From contig NZ_JASJOF010000006.1 of the NCBI RefSeq assembly GCF_030163795.1, positions 1-64,000 of the forward strand: a stretch of 64,000 nt of DNA, given 5' to 3'. The stretch is from Roseicyclus marinus. Lineage in GTDB: Bacteria; Pseudomonadota; Alphaproteobacteria; Rhodobacterales; Rhodobacteraceae. A model generated the notes under the pieces. It was not told the origin of the DNA, searched no databases, and saw only the letters and a program-made list of their open reading frames with translations. The position numbers and the translations under genes are program-made. Positions 54,810-62,531 of the stretch are shown here, one piece after another. Position 1 is the first letter of the stretch. Each line of letters begins with the position of its first letter.

Positions 54810-56417
54810 TTAGCTGGCTGGCTCGGGCATGGCCACCCCAAGCGACTGGATCGCCGCCGAAAGCCGCGCGTTACGCCCGTAGACGTCGTTGCGGAACTGG
54901 ATATGGCCATCCGATTCCACCCAGGCCGTCAGATAGGTCAGGTGGACCGGAATGTGCACGTCCAGATCGAGATAGGTTTCCTCGCCGGTGTTCAGGATCC
55001 CCTGGAACAATCCGACCGGATCATCGGTCTGGCGTGCCAGCAGATGATAGGCGAAATCATGCGGGTCATCGAGCCGGATGCAGCCCGACGAAAACGCCCG
55101 CACCTCGTAATTCATCAGGTGCTGCTCGGGGCTGTCATGCAGGTAGATCGCATGGCGGTTGGGGAACATGAACTTGACCGTGCCAAGCGCGTTGCGCGGC
55201 CCCGGGGGCTGGCGCAGGTCGAAGGGAAAGTTGCTCACCGTATACCGGCTCATGTCGATATTGGCCCTGTTGACCGGCCGCCCGTTCGACATCAGCTGCA
55301 TGTAGGTGCTGCCACCCGCAAGGATGTTCGGAATATAGCTGCGCATCGCGATGGACCGCGGGACATACCAGCTCGGGTTGATGACCATGTGTTCCATCTC
55401 GTCCGAGAATTCAGGCGTCTGGCGGTCGCGCGCCCCGATGACGGAACGCGTGACAAAGGTCACCTCGCCATTGTCGATGACGCGGGTATGGAAATCGGTC
55501 AGGTTGACGTAGATGAGCCGGTCATGGACCTGCCCATCGTTGAGCCAACGATGACGCTCCATGGACAAGACGACCTCGTTCCAGTGGTCCTCGATCGACC
55601 GGTTCACGGCGGCGATGGTCGCGGAATTGGCGATGCCATCGGCGGTGATGCCGTTGTTGGTTTGGAACGCCACAACAGCGGCCTGAAGCGCCGCGTCATA
55701 TTCGGCCGTGGCGGAACGGTCGAGATATCCCATACGCATCAACCGGTTGCGCAATTGCACGACTGCCACGCCGGTGTCGCCGGGCCGAAGGGTGCCTGCC
55801 TGAACGGTCGGGCCGTAACCGCCTTCAGCGGCCAGCGCCTCGAGCTCCAGCTTGGTGCGCAGCAGGCGCGTGTACCCAGGACTTTGCGGCGGGAGCGTGG
55901 CCATGAACTGATGCGGATTGCTGTCGAGGAATTCCGACATCAGGCCGTAGGGGTCGCGGTGCGGAAGATCCTGGAAGATGTCGGGAATGATCGAAGACGG
56001 ATCGAGGAAGCCGCCATGCACGTCCTGCGCATATTGGAGGAAGACACGGCTGGCCAAGACATCCGCCTGCCCGCGCAAATAGGGGTTCGTCGCCGCCTCG
56101 AATGCCGCACGCAAGCCGTCCATGTCATAGCGGTCGGTCGGCAGCCCGTGCACATGCGCCTGCTCCAGCGCGCGCATGAGCGCATTGCGCCGCTCGGCCG
56201 CCTCGGTCACGGTCCAAACGGGTTCGAAATCCCGATCCCGGTAGAAGGCGACCAGCGCCTCGTCTTGCGCGGCCGCTTCGGCAATCGCCTGCCGCAGAGC
56301 TGAAAATGCCTGCGCACTGGCGGGTGCGGGCGCCATTGTCGTCACGAGGACAGGTGCCATGGCCATCGTCGCGGCCAGAAGTGCGGAACGGGCGATCCTG
56401 AACGTCATTGCGGGCAA
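54810..56417 (-). CDS. L,D-transpeptidase (YcbB/LdtD-like) with peptidoglycan-binding domain
   Basis: 535 residues (a start at the next ATG, residue 4, is equally possible). Signal peptide near 10-37 (LLAATMAMAPVLVTTM...ASAQA). A helical N-terminal domain (about 40-200) precedes a peptidoglycan_binding_1 domain (about 208-272, LRPGDTGVAVVQLRNRLMRMGYL) and a YkuD catalytic domain (about 300-465) with His427 in YLHDSP and nucleophile Cys446 in SSGCIRLDDP. It forms 3-3 crosslinks in murein or attaches proteins to it. Divergent from a DUF882 peptidase gene, a pairing also known in E. coli (ycbB-ycbK). Confidence 0.94.
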   Translation of the reverse strand: MPAMTFRIARSALLAATMAMAPVLVTTMAPAPASAQAFSALRQAIAEAAAQDEALVAFYRDRDFEPVWTVTEAAERRNALMRALEQAHVHGLPTDRYDMDGLRAAFEAATNPYLRGQADVLASRVFLQYAQDVHGGFLDPSSIIPDIFQDLPHRDPYGLMSEFLDSNPHQFMATLPPQSPGYTRLLRTKLELEALAAEGGYGPTVQAGTLRPGDTGVAVVQLRNRLMRMGYLDRSATAEYDAALQAAVVAFQTNNGITADGIANSATIAAVNRSIEDHWNEVVLSMERHRWLNDGQVHDRLIYVNLTDFHTRVIDNGEVTFVTRSVIGARDRQTPEFSDEMEHMVINPSWYVPRSIAMRSYIPNILAGGSTYMQLMSNGRPVNRANIDMSRYTVSNFPFDLRQPPGPRNALGTVKFMFPNRHAIYLHDSPEQHLMNYEVRAFSSGCIRLDDPHDFAYHLLARQTDDPVGLFQGILNTGEETYLDLDVHIPVHLTYLTAWVESDGHIQFRNDVYGRNARLSAAIQSLGVAMPEPAS

Positions 56418-56778
56418 CCCTCGGTTCGAATGTCTTTGGTTATCTTATGGATACAGCAAAACAGCGTCGACGCGACACTGTCCATTCACTTTGTTGATAG
56501 TTTTTTGGCCTAGGGTCGCGCGGAAACAGGCCGAATTTTCGGACTCTCCGCGCCGGAAGGTCAGGAAAACATGGACGGACGGGCGGCTGACGAATCGATG
56601 GCAGGCGAAATTTCGCCGAAACTGGGGCCGTGGCACATTGGGTCGGCAACAAGGACTTTCACGAAAGTTTCAGTTGTGTCATGAATCTCACAGCGCCTGG
56701 GGATGGCACGCGCCTTGAAGGTTCCGGAACAAGGGATCGGCGCATCACGGACGGGCAAGACATGGGGCAACCTGACCA
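56418..56778. other. 361-bp divergent promoter region between the murein enzymes
   Basis: Separates the L,D-transpeptidase (minus) from the DUF882 gene (plus). The left part (56430-56520) is AT-rich (for example CTTTGTTGATAGTTTTTTGG) and suits a minus-strand promoter. Short frames on both strands lack any motif. No convincing -35/-10 pair could be fixed by eye for either gene. Confidence 0.45.
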
Positions 56779-57339
56779 ATGACGACGACGACGTTTTCGC
56801 GCCGCGCGCTATTGCGCGCGTTTGCTGCGACTGCCGTGACCGCGGCACCAGTTATGGCCAACGCGACGGGCTTTCTGCGCGGGGCCGGTGATGTGCGCCG
56901 CATCAAGATGTACAACGGCCGCGCGGGTGAAACGATCGACATGATCTATTGGATCGAGGGCGACTACATCGCGCCTGCCCTCGAGGAGATCAGCTTTTTC
57001 ATGCGCGACTGGCGCAACAATCAGGTCCATACGATCGACGCGCGTACCATCGACATCATGACGGCCGCCCATCGCTTGCTGGAAACCTCTGAGCCCTACA
57101 TGCTTTTGTCTGGCTACCGCAGCCCGGAAACCAACGCGATGCTGCGCAGCCGGTCTTCGGGTGTGGCGCGCAATTCGCTCCATATGCAAGGCGAGGCGGC
57201 GGACCTGCGGATCAATTCCCGGTCCGTCAACCAAATCTTCAACGCGGCGCGCGCCTGCAACGCCGGCGGCGTGGGCCGCTACTCCCGGTCGAACTTCGTT
57301 CACATGGATTGCGGCCCGGTCCGGAGCTGGGGCGGCTGA
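56779..57339 (+). CDS. Tat-exported DUF882/YcbK-family (peptidase M15-like) murein peptidase
   Basis: 186 residues. Starts with a twin-arginine signal (FSRRALLRAFAATAVTAAPVMANA). The mature domain carries the zinc-peptidase residues of the M15/DUF882 group: SGYRSPETNAMLRS, HMQGEAADLR (His and Asp zinc ligands) and FVHMDCGPVRSW (His). Family members act on peptidoglycan peptides. It is divergent from the L,D-transpeptidase, so both probably serve cell-wall remodelling. Terminated by the hairpin at 57374-57403. Confidence 0.93.
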   Translation: MTTTTFSRRALLRAFAATAVTAAPVMANATGFLRGAGDVRRIKMYNGRAGETIDMIYWIEGDYIAPALEEISFFMRDWRNNQVHTIDARTIDIMTAAHRLLETSEPYMLLSGYRSPETNAMLRSRSSGVARNSLHMQGEAADLRINSRSVNQIFNAARACNAGGVGRYSRSNFVHMDCGPVRSWGG

Positions 57340-57373
57340 CCTGACCACGCTTTCCTTGTCCACCGACATCACG

Positions 57374-57403
57374 CCCCGCAGCCCCGCCTGCGGGGTTTTC
57401 GTT
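57374..57403 (+). terminator. Rho-independent terminator
   Basis: CCCCGCAG / CTGCGGGG, 8-bp stem (57374-57381 and 57388-57395) with loop CCCCGC, followed by TTTTCGTTT, 34 bp past the DUF882 stop. Confidence 0.88.
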
Positions 57404-57474
57404 TATCGGGCGGGTTGGACAGGACGCATCCGCGCCCCCATATATCGACCAGATCCCACGGAGCAGGAGCGTGC

Positions 57475-57924
57475 ATGACCCGCTACATCAAGGACCCCGA
57501 CGCCATCGCCCGCCTCAACCCCGAGCAATACCGCGTCACGCAAGCCTCAGGCACGGAACGGCCGGGCACGGGTGAATACCTCTACAACAAGGAGCCCGGC
57601 ATCTACGTCGATATCGTCTCGGGCGAACCGCTGTTTGCCTCGTCCGACAAATACGAAAGCGGCTGTGGCTGGCCCAGTTTCACCAAACCCATCGAGCCCG
57701 CCCATGTCACCGAATTGCGTGACCTGAGCCATGGCATGATCCGGACCGAGGTGCGGTCGACCCATGGCGACAGCCATCTGGGTCATGTCTTTCCCGATGG
57801 ACCGCGCGACCGGGGCGGCTTGCGCTATTGCATCAATTCCGCGGCCCTGCGGTTCATCCATCGCGACGACATGGAGGCCGAGGGCTACGGCGCGTATCTG
57901 GACCAAGTGGAGGATGTGGCATGA
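57475..57924 (+). CDS. msrB: Peptide-methionine (R)-S-oxide reductase, zinc-less form
   Basis: 149 residues from the ATG at 57475 (a GGAGCAGGAG ribosome binding site lies upstream; the frame starts earlier at 57415). Family motifs [20 protein letters not shown] and the catalytic [11 protein letters not shown] are present. The two CxxC pairs that hold structural zinc in E. coli MsrB are both missing (the regions read DIVSGEPLF and [10 protein letters not shown]). It reduces R-methionine sulfoxide in proteins. Overlaps msrA by 4 nt. Confidence 0.96.
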   Translation: MTRYIKDPDAIARLNPEQYRVTQASGTERPGTGEYLYNKEPGIYVDIVSGEPLFASSDKYESGCGWPSFTKPIEPAHVTELRDLSHGMIRTEVRSTHGDSHLGHVFPDGPRDRGGLRYCINSAALRFIHRDDMEAEGYGAYLDQVEDVA

Positions 57925-58436
57925 GCACGCAAAGAGAACGGGCCGTACTGGCCGGCGGTTGTTTCTGGGGCATGCAGGAATTGATCCGGCACAAACCCGG
58001 CGTGATCGCGACGCGCGTGGGCTACACGGGCGGCGATGTGCCCAACGCGACCTATCGCAACCACGGCACCCATGCCGAAGGGATCGAGATCATTTTCGAC
58101 CCCGAAGTGATCAGCTATCGCGAGATCCTCGAATTCTTCTTCCAGATCCACGATCCAACAACGCTCAACCGTCAGGGCAACGACCGGGGCATGTCCTACC
58201 GCTCGGCGATCTATTTCGTGGACGAGGCGCAGCGCGCCTGCGCCCTCGACACGATCGCGGATGTGGAGGCCTCTGGCTTGTGGCCCGGCAAGGTTGTGAC
58301 GGAGGTGGAACCGGTCGGTCCCTTCTGGGAGGCCGAACCCGAGCATCAGGATTACCTGCAACGCCTCCCCAATGGCTATACATGCCATTTCGCCCGCCCC
58401 AACTGGGTCCTGCCCCGGCGCGCGGCGGCCGAGTGA
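57921..58436 (+). CDS. msrA: Peptide-methionine (S)-S-oxide reductase
   Basis: 171 residues from the ATG at 57921 overlapping the msrB stop. Catalytic GGCFWGM with Cys14, then [28 protein letters not shown] and [20 protein letters not shown], all canonical MsrA. Together the two enzymes repair both epimers of methionine sulfoxide. The gene order msrB-msrA with a shared ATGA suggests tight coupling. A strong bidirectional terminator follows. Confidence 0.97.
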   Translation: MSTQRERAVLAGGCFWGMQELIRHKPGVIATRVGYTGGDVPNATYRNHGTHAEGIEIIFDPEVISYREILEFFFQIHDPTTLNRQGNDRGMSYRSAIYFVDEAQRACALDTIADVEASGLWPGKVVTEVEPVGPFWEAEPEHQDYLQRLPNGYTCHFARPNWVLPRRAAAE

Positions 58437-58441
58437 ATGTG

Positions 58442-58473
58442 AAAAGGCCGGGCGAAACGCCCGGCCTTTTTTT
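58442..58473. terminator. Bidirectional rho-independent terminator between msrA and the puc-linked gene
   Basis: A 12-bp stem AAAGGCCGGGCG / CGCCCGGCCTTT with loop AAA and T-runs on both strands (TTTTTTT on plus; CTTTTC on minus). It ends the msrBA transcript and, on the minus strand, lies 20 bp past the last gene of the puc operon. Confidence 0.9.
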
Positions 58474-58492
58474 CTCGGTCCGCCGCTTTGCG

Positions 58493-59173
58493 TCAGCGAT
58501 GGGAGGAAAGGCTGCGGAAGCCGAATTTCTCGAAAATACGCGGATGCCCCGTCAGAACCGAAGATTTGGCCGGCGACGAGACCGAGCGCGCGGAACTGAG
58601 CATCAGGCGCCCGCCCCGGATCGCCGTCACGCGGCGCGGTTTGTTGCTGAGCAGCGGACGCGGCCAGAACCCGCGCGACATGTAGCGTGTGCCCCGCATC
58701 ACGGACAGTTTGTAGTCGCGCCGCCGCGAGACGGTCGGCCACATGAACACGCCAGACAGCGTCCAGCCCGCCCATCCCGACCCAACGTAATCGTCACGCG
58801 TCATCATCAAGGGATGGTTCGTCAGGACGCTGGGCGTCTTGGCCGACAGGTCCGCGACCTCGCGGATATACTCGTTGCAGGCCCCGCGTCCGGCATCGAT
58901 CCAGGCTTCGCTGTCGGCAATCGCCATAGCGGTGCGCGCGGCGCCGAATGGCGTCACGGGCGCTCGGCAGACCAACACAGCCTGACCTTCGGTCATCTTG
59001 CGGGCGTATGCGGCGCTTGCCCCCTCGCTTACGCGGGCGGCCGCCATAGCATCCGCATCGGCGCTGGCTACGAGGGTGATGGTGCTTTCCGGGAAGCCTT
59101 GGGCGCGCAATTTGTCCGCGACGCGTCGGGCGGTATCGACCTTGTCATAAAGCCGTGAGACGACGGTGGTCAT
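58493..59173 (-). CDS. Unrecognised gene overlapping the end of pucC
   Basis: 226 residues from the ATG at 59173, chosen for a strong AGGAGGAG site 8 bp upstream; it overlaps the pucC 3' end by 29 nt. I do not recognise the family. The N-terminal ~110 residues (MTTVVSRLYDKVDTARRVADKL...GFPESTITLVA) look like a small alpha/beta stress-protein-type domain (reminiscent of YflT/GsiB-like modules, weak). After a linker the C-terminal half is basic and rich in Arg/Ser with a repeated SS-R/K pattern and a possible short amphipathic segment (YVGSGWAGWTLSGVFMWPTVSRRR). Last gene of the puc operon; a role in LH2 assembly is inferred from position only. Confidence 0.75.
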   Translation of the reverse strand: MTTVVSRLYDKVDTARRVADKLRAQGFPESTITLVASADADAMAAARVSEGASAAYARKMTEGQAVLVCRAPVTPFGAARTAMAIADSEAWIDAGRGACNEYIREVADLSAKTPSVLTNHPLMMTRDDYVGSGWAGWTLSGVFMWPTVSRRRDYKLSVMRGTRYMSRGFWPRPLLSNKPRRVTAIRGGRLMLSSARSVSSPAKSSVLTGHPRIFEKFGFRSLSSHR

Positions 59174-60656
59174 GTGGCTCTCCTCCTGTCGGCCGCCGGT
59201 CGGGCGGCATTGGGTCACTGGGCACAGCGTTCGGACCCGGTCGATCCTGGCTGGAAACATAGTTTGCGGTCTGGGAAAGTCGCGCCTGTTTTCGGCGCAC
59301 GGCGAAGATCGCGGCAACTGCGGTCAGCAGCAGCGCGAATTCAAGGGCAAAGACGGGCGTGTAAGGCGCCTCTGGGCGGAACCCGCCAGATCCGGGCAAG
59401 CCAAGGATCAGGTCGCGCAAGATACCGCCAAGCGCCACGGCGATGCCCGCCGCCGTCGCCTGCACCGCGCCCCAGGCTCCAAGCGCCAGTCCGACCTGCG
59501 CGCGCGGCGCGCTGCGCATCGTGGCTGTCAGCGTCCCATGCCCGAAAAGCCCCGCGCCCAAACCGGCAAGACCTGTTCCGATCACGAACATGATGCCCGA
59601 GCTCATTGGCCCTGCGGCAATGATCAGTGCAAAGGCCGGTAGGCCCATCAGCGCGCCCCACCAAGCCACGTCCAACGGGTCACGGCCATCCATCAGCACC
59701 CGGGATGCGATGGCGAAACCGACAAGCCCTCCTGCCGCGAGTACGGCGGTCAACCGGGTCGTCGCGGCGACCGACAGGTCCAGAACCTGACCGCCATAGG
59801 GTTCCAAAAGGACATCGGCCATGCCAAAGCCCATGGTCCCCAGCGCAATCACGATCAATAGGCCAACCGCCGTGCGCCCTTGTACAAAAAGTCGCCACGC
59901 GTCGCGGAATTCGGGATGAGTTTCCACACGGTTGGCGCGGTCGCGGTCGCGAGGCTCCTGTTTCCAGAGCGCGAGCAGGTTCAGCGCGATGGTGATCACG
60001 GCCGCCCCCTGTACCACGCGCACCAGCTTGCCCGGGCTGTAATCCTGCAGCAGCCAGCCGAAGACCAAGGCCGATCCGATCATCCCCAACAGCAGCATGA
60101 CATACATCAGGCCCACGACCTTGGGCTGATCCTCCACCTCCACCAGATCGGTCGCCAGCGCGAGGCCAACTGTCTGCACCATATGCACGCCCGCCCCGAC
60201 GAGAAGGAAGGCAAGTGCCGCGGCCCCCTGCCCGATCCATGCCGGCGCATCGGCGGCCTGTTCGAACCCCGAAAGCACAAGCAGCGCGAAAGGCATGATG
60301 GCAAAACCGCCGAATTGCAGCATCGTCCCCTTCCAGATGTAGGGAACGCGGCGCCAACCCAAGGCGGATTTGTGGGTGTCGGATTTGTAGCCGATCAGGG
60401 CCCGGAAGGGCGCAAAGACCAGCGGCAGGGCGATCATCAGCGACACGAGCGAGGCAGGAACCGAAAGTTCCACGATCATCACCCGGTTCAACGTGCCGAC
60501 CAGCAGCACCAACGCCATGCCGACCGTCACCTGGAACAGCGACAACCGCAACAGGCGCGACAAGGGCACGGCTTCGCTTGCGACATCGGCAAAGGGCAGG
60601 AAGCGCGGAGCGATACCCTGGATCTTGCGAAGCGCTGTGTCGCGAAGAATGGCCAT
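59145..60656 (-). CDS. pucC: PucC-type LH2 assembly factor (BCD family MFS protein)
   Basis: 503 residues with about twelve hydrophobic segments. The N-terminus LRKIQGIAPRFLPFADVASEAVPLSRLLRLSLFQVTVGMALVLLVGTLNRVMIVEL and the loop FRALIGYKSDTHKSALGWRRVPYIWKGTMLQFGGFAIMPFALLVL are characteristic of PucC/LhaA/BCD-family proteins, known to help insert bacteriochlorophyll-protein complexes. It follows pucA by 128 bp, which includes a hairpin (60714-60752). Residues after about 455 are a soluble tail. Confidence 0.95.
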   Translation of the reverse strand: MAILRDTALRKIQGIAPRFLPFADVASEAVPLSRLLRLSLFQVTVGMALVLLVGTLNRVMIVELSVPASLVSLMIALPLVFAPFRALIGYKSDTHKSALGWRRVPYIWKGTMLQFGGFAIMPFALLVLSGFEQAADAPAWIGQGAAALAFLLVGAGVHMVQTVGLALATDLVEVEDQPKVVGLMYVMLLLGMIGSALVFGWLLQDYSPGKLVRVVQGAAVITIALNLLALWKQEPRDRDRANRVETHPEFRDAWRLFVQGRTAVGLLIVIALGTMGFGMADVLLEPYGGQVLDLSVAATTRLTAVLAAGGLVGFAIASRVLMDGRDPLDVAWWGALMGLPAFALIIAAGPMSSGIMFVIGTGLAGLGAGLFGHGTLTATMRSAPRAQVGLALGAWGAVQATAAGIAVALGGILRDLILGLPGSGGFRPEAPYTPVFALEFALLLTAVAAIFAVRRKQARLSQTANYVSSQDRPGPNAVPSDPMPPDRRPTGGEPHDHRRLTAL

Positions 60657-60713
60657 GCTGGAAAAACGTCCAATCCGCCCGTTTGCATCATGTTTCCGGG
60701 GGCGGGCCGGAAT

Positions 60714-60752
60714 CGGGTCGGGGGTGCGGGATCAGCCGCGGCCTCCGACCCG
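60714..60752 (-). repeat. Intercistronic hairpin between pucA and pucC
   Basis: CGGGTCGG / CCGACCCG (60714-60721 and 60745-60752) with a GC-rich interior that can pair further. Intercistronic hairpins in puf and puc operons are known to stabilise upstream cistrons and reduce read-through; here the placement fits that, though no activity is shown. Confidence 0.6.
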
Positions 60753-60784
60753 TGTGTCACGGTCGTTCGGCATGCGTTCAGCCC

Positions 60785-61126
60785 CTATTGCCGCAGCGCG
60801 GCCTGGGTCAGATCGTCCACCACCAGTGTCGCGGTCCGGCCATCGGGCAGGATGACGCGCAGCGATTGCGAGCCGTCGGCATTCGCCTCGATGAACATCG
60901 GCAGGGCCGCTGTCGCATCGGCCGAGGCCGGCAGCATCGAGGGTGCCGTTTCAAGCGCCGCGCTGTCGGAGGATCCGCCGCCGGTCACATAGGGGCTGTA
61001 CCACGATCCGACACCCGCACCGATCACGGACAGGTGCACGGCCAGCGAAGTCACCGCCACGCCACCGAGAAAGAGGGGAACGCCCACGGTCGGTTTGACC
61101 ACAAGCCACATCTTTGCGTTGTTCAT
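60785..61126 (-). CDS. pucA: LH2 alpha polypeptide with a long C-terminal extension
   Basis: 113 residues from the ATG at 61126. The first ~50 residues are a PucA: NNAKMWLVVKPTVGVPLFLGG then a transmembrane segment with the B850-ligand histidine at 31. Spacing from Met1 to His31 is exactly that of known alpha subunits. The region that normally holds Tyr44-Tyr45 reads WYSPYV here (Trp42, Tyr43, Ser44, Pro45, Tyr46). After residue ~50 come about 60 further residues: a Ser/Ala-rich stretch and a compact motif (ADGSQSLRVILPDGRTATLVVDDL). Normal PucA is about 54 residues. Extended alpha chains are known (puc2A in Rhodobacter sphaeroides has a very long tail). 13 bp separate it from pucB. Confidence 0.94.
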   Translation of the reverse strand: MNNAKMWLVVKPTVGVPLFLGGVAVTSLAVHLSVIGAGVGSWYSPYVTGGGSSDSAALETAPSMLPASADATAALPMFIEANADGSQSLRVILPDGRTATLVVDDLTQAALRQ

Positions 61127-61139
61127 GATGCGTCTCCCC

Positions 61140-61295
61140 TCAACCGAGCCACGGTGTGGACACGGCGACCAGCACATGCGCCAAAAGCGCGATCGCGCCA
61201 AAGACACGCGTGCCGTCGATGAGGTAGCTGTGCACCTCTTCTGCTTCTTTCAGGGTCAGACCGGTCGGCCAGACCTTATCGGGATCGTCGGCCAT
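61140..61295 (-). CDS. pucB: LH2 beta polypeptide
   Basis: 51 residues from the ATG at 61295 with AGGAGGGG upstream. MADDPDKVWPTGLTLKEAEEVHSYLIDGTRVFGAIALLAHVLVAVSTPWLG-type beta chain: two conserved histidines (22 and 40, the latter the B850 ligand) and the typical C-terminal PWLG. It binds bacteriochlorophyll with pucA to form the LH2 ring. First gene of the puc operon. Confidence 0.98.
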   Translation of the reverse strand: MADDPDKVWPTGLTLKEAEEVHSYLIDGTRVFGAIALLAHVLVAVSTPWLG

Positions 61296-61384
61296 GTGCC
61301 GCCCCTCCTTTCTTGCGATAAACCGGCGGGCACAATGCCGCGCCGCTCCTGGACACCGGAAGGTCGCCCCTACAGCGCCAATAC

Positions 61385-61402
61385 TGTCAGGCTGACATGA
61401 CA
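61385..61402 (-). promoter_or_regulatory. PpsR/CrtJ-type box 1 upstream of puc
   Basis: TGT-N12-ACA exactly (TGT at 61385, ACA at 61400-61402), about 90 bp upstream of the pucB start. This matches the consensus bound by the aerobic repressor PpsR (CrtJ) at photosynthesis promoters. Confidence 0.82.
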
Positions 61403-61418
61403 GATGGGCAGTTTCAAC

Positions 61419-61436
61419 TGTAAATCTAACGTGACA
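61419..61436 (-). promoter_or_regulatory. PpsR/CrtJ-type box 2 upstream of puc
   Basis: A second exact TGT-N12-ACA, 34 bp from box 1 (start to start), about three helical turns. Two such boxes are the usual arrangement for cooperative repression by PpsR. The puc promoter itself must lie at or between these sites; I could not fix the -10/-35 by eye. Confidence 0.82.
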
Positions 61437-61549
61437 GTATCTTTCACCCAGAGCCTTGGAATCCAAAGCGCTTGCAGGCGGCGATATTGCCGCAAAAGCC
61501 CGTCGGGGGTCATCCGCTGACGCAGAAATTAGTTTCGAATCGGGCGAAG

Positions 61550-62491
61550 TCAGATCGCGCTTGCCCCACACAGGGGCAAAAGCGCTTGCAGTGTCGCCGC
61601 CTCGCACAGCGCGGTGGCGGGCGTCGTCACCGCGGCGCTAGCGGCAGCGCAGCCCCAAGACAACACCTCCGGCAAAGGCTGGCCGCGCGACAAGGCAAGA
61701 ACCGCCCCGGCCACGAAACTGTCCCCCGCCCCGGTGCGCGAGACGACCGGAACATCTGCTGCGGGCGCGAACCAACGCCCCGTTTCGGCGGCAAGGACCG
61801 ATCCCTCGGCCCCGCGCGCAAGGATCACGGTCCGGGCCGCCCCTGATCGCACCAAATCTGCGGCGAAATCCGCGCTGTCGAAAAGATCCGGCAGGGCGCG
61901 GCCGGCCAGTGCTTCGGATTCGACCTGATCCATCCGCAAGACGGCCATCAAGGTGCGCGCCGATGCCAGTGCCGCCAAGGCCGCGCCCGATGTGTCCGCG
62001 ACAACCAAAACGCCCTGCCCTGTCAGCGCCTGCACCATCGCGACCTGTGCCTCGGGCGCGATCCCCGGTGGCAAGGATCCCGACAGCACCAGCCAATCGC
62101 CGGGTCCCGCGCGGTTCAAGAGCGCATCCTGAACCCCGGCCATATCCGCTGCGGCCCACGTCGGGCCGGGAAAGATGAACCGGAACTGCTGCCCGGACGC
62201 CCCTTCGATCACCGACAGGTTTTGGCGCAGATCGCCCGGCGCGGGCAGATGTTCCATCGCCACGCCGTGATCGGCCAGCATCCGCGCCAATTCCGCACCC
62301 GCCATCCCCTGCGCGGCCACCAGCGCCACGGCCTGCCCGCCCAGTTGCGTGATCGCGCGCGCGACGTTGAGCCCGCCACCGCCCGGATCGCGCCTTGGCT
62401 CGGTGCAGCGCAGCTTTTCGCCCGGCACGATCTGGGGCGTCGTGGTCTCGAGGTCGATTGCCGGGTTCAGGGTGACGGTCAGGATGGCCAT
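61550..62491 (-). CDS. pfkB: 6-phosphofructokinase II-like kinase (PfkB family)
   Basis: 313 residues. Very close in layout to E. coli PfkB: TLNPAIDLETTTPQIVPGEKLRCTEPRRDPGGGGLNVARAI, then RQNLSVIEGASGQQFRFIFPGPT, VLSGSLPPG, and RTGAGDSFVAGA with the catalytic aspartate. One change: the family NxxE motif (NQKE in E. coli, phosphate/Mg site) reads DQVE here (in AVLRMDQVESEAL). It would phosphorylate fructose-6-phosphate or a related hexose phosphate (1-phosphofructokinase or tagatose kinases share the fold). On the same strand upstream of puc, but with 254 bp between. Confidence 0.88.
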   Translation of the reverse strand: MAILTVTLNPAIDLETTTPQIVPGEKLRCTEPRRDPGGGGLNVARAITQLGGQAVALVAAQGMAGAELARMLADHGVAMEHLPAPGDLRQNLSVIEGASGQQFRFIFPGPTWAAADMAGVQDALLNRAGPGDWLVLSGSLPPGIAPEAQVAMVQALTGQGVLVVADTSGAALAALASARTLMAVLRMDQVESEALAGRALPDLFDSADFAADLVRSGAARTVILARGAEGSVLAAETGRWFAPAADVPVVSRTGAGDSFVAGAVLALSRGQPLPEVLSWGCAAASAAVTTPATALCEAATLQALLPLCGASAI

Positions 62492-62531
62492 GATCCGTCC
62501 TATCCTGCGGAGGCCTTGGCGCTCAAGCGGA

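Noticed and set aside
53982-56303. 773-residue plus-strand frame across lpxD and the L,D-transpeptidase
   Set aside because: Antisense to two well-defined genes; composition is typical of GC-rich shadows.
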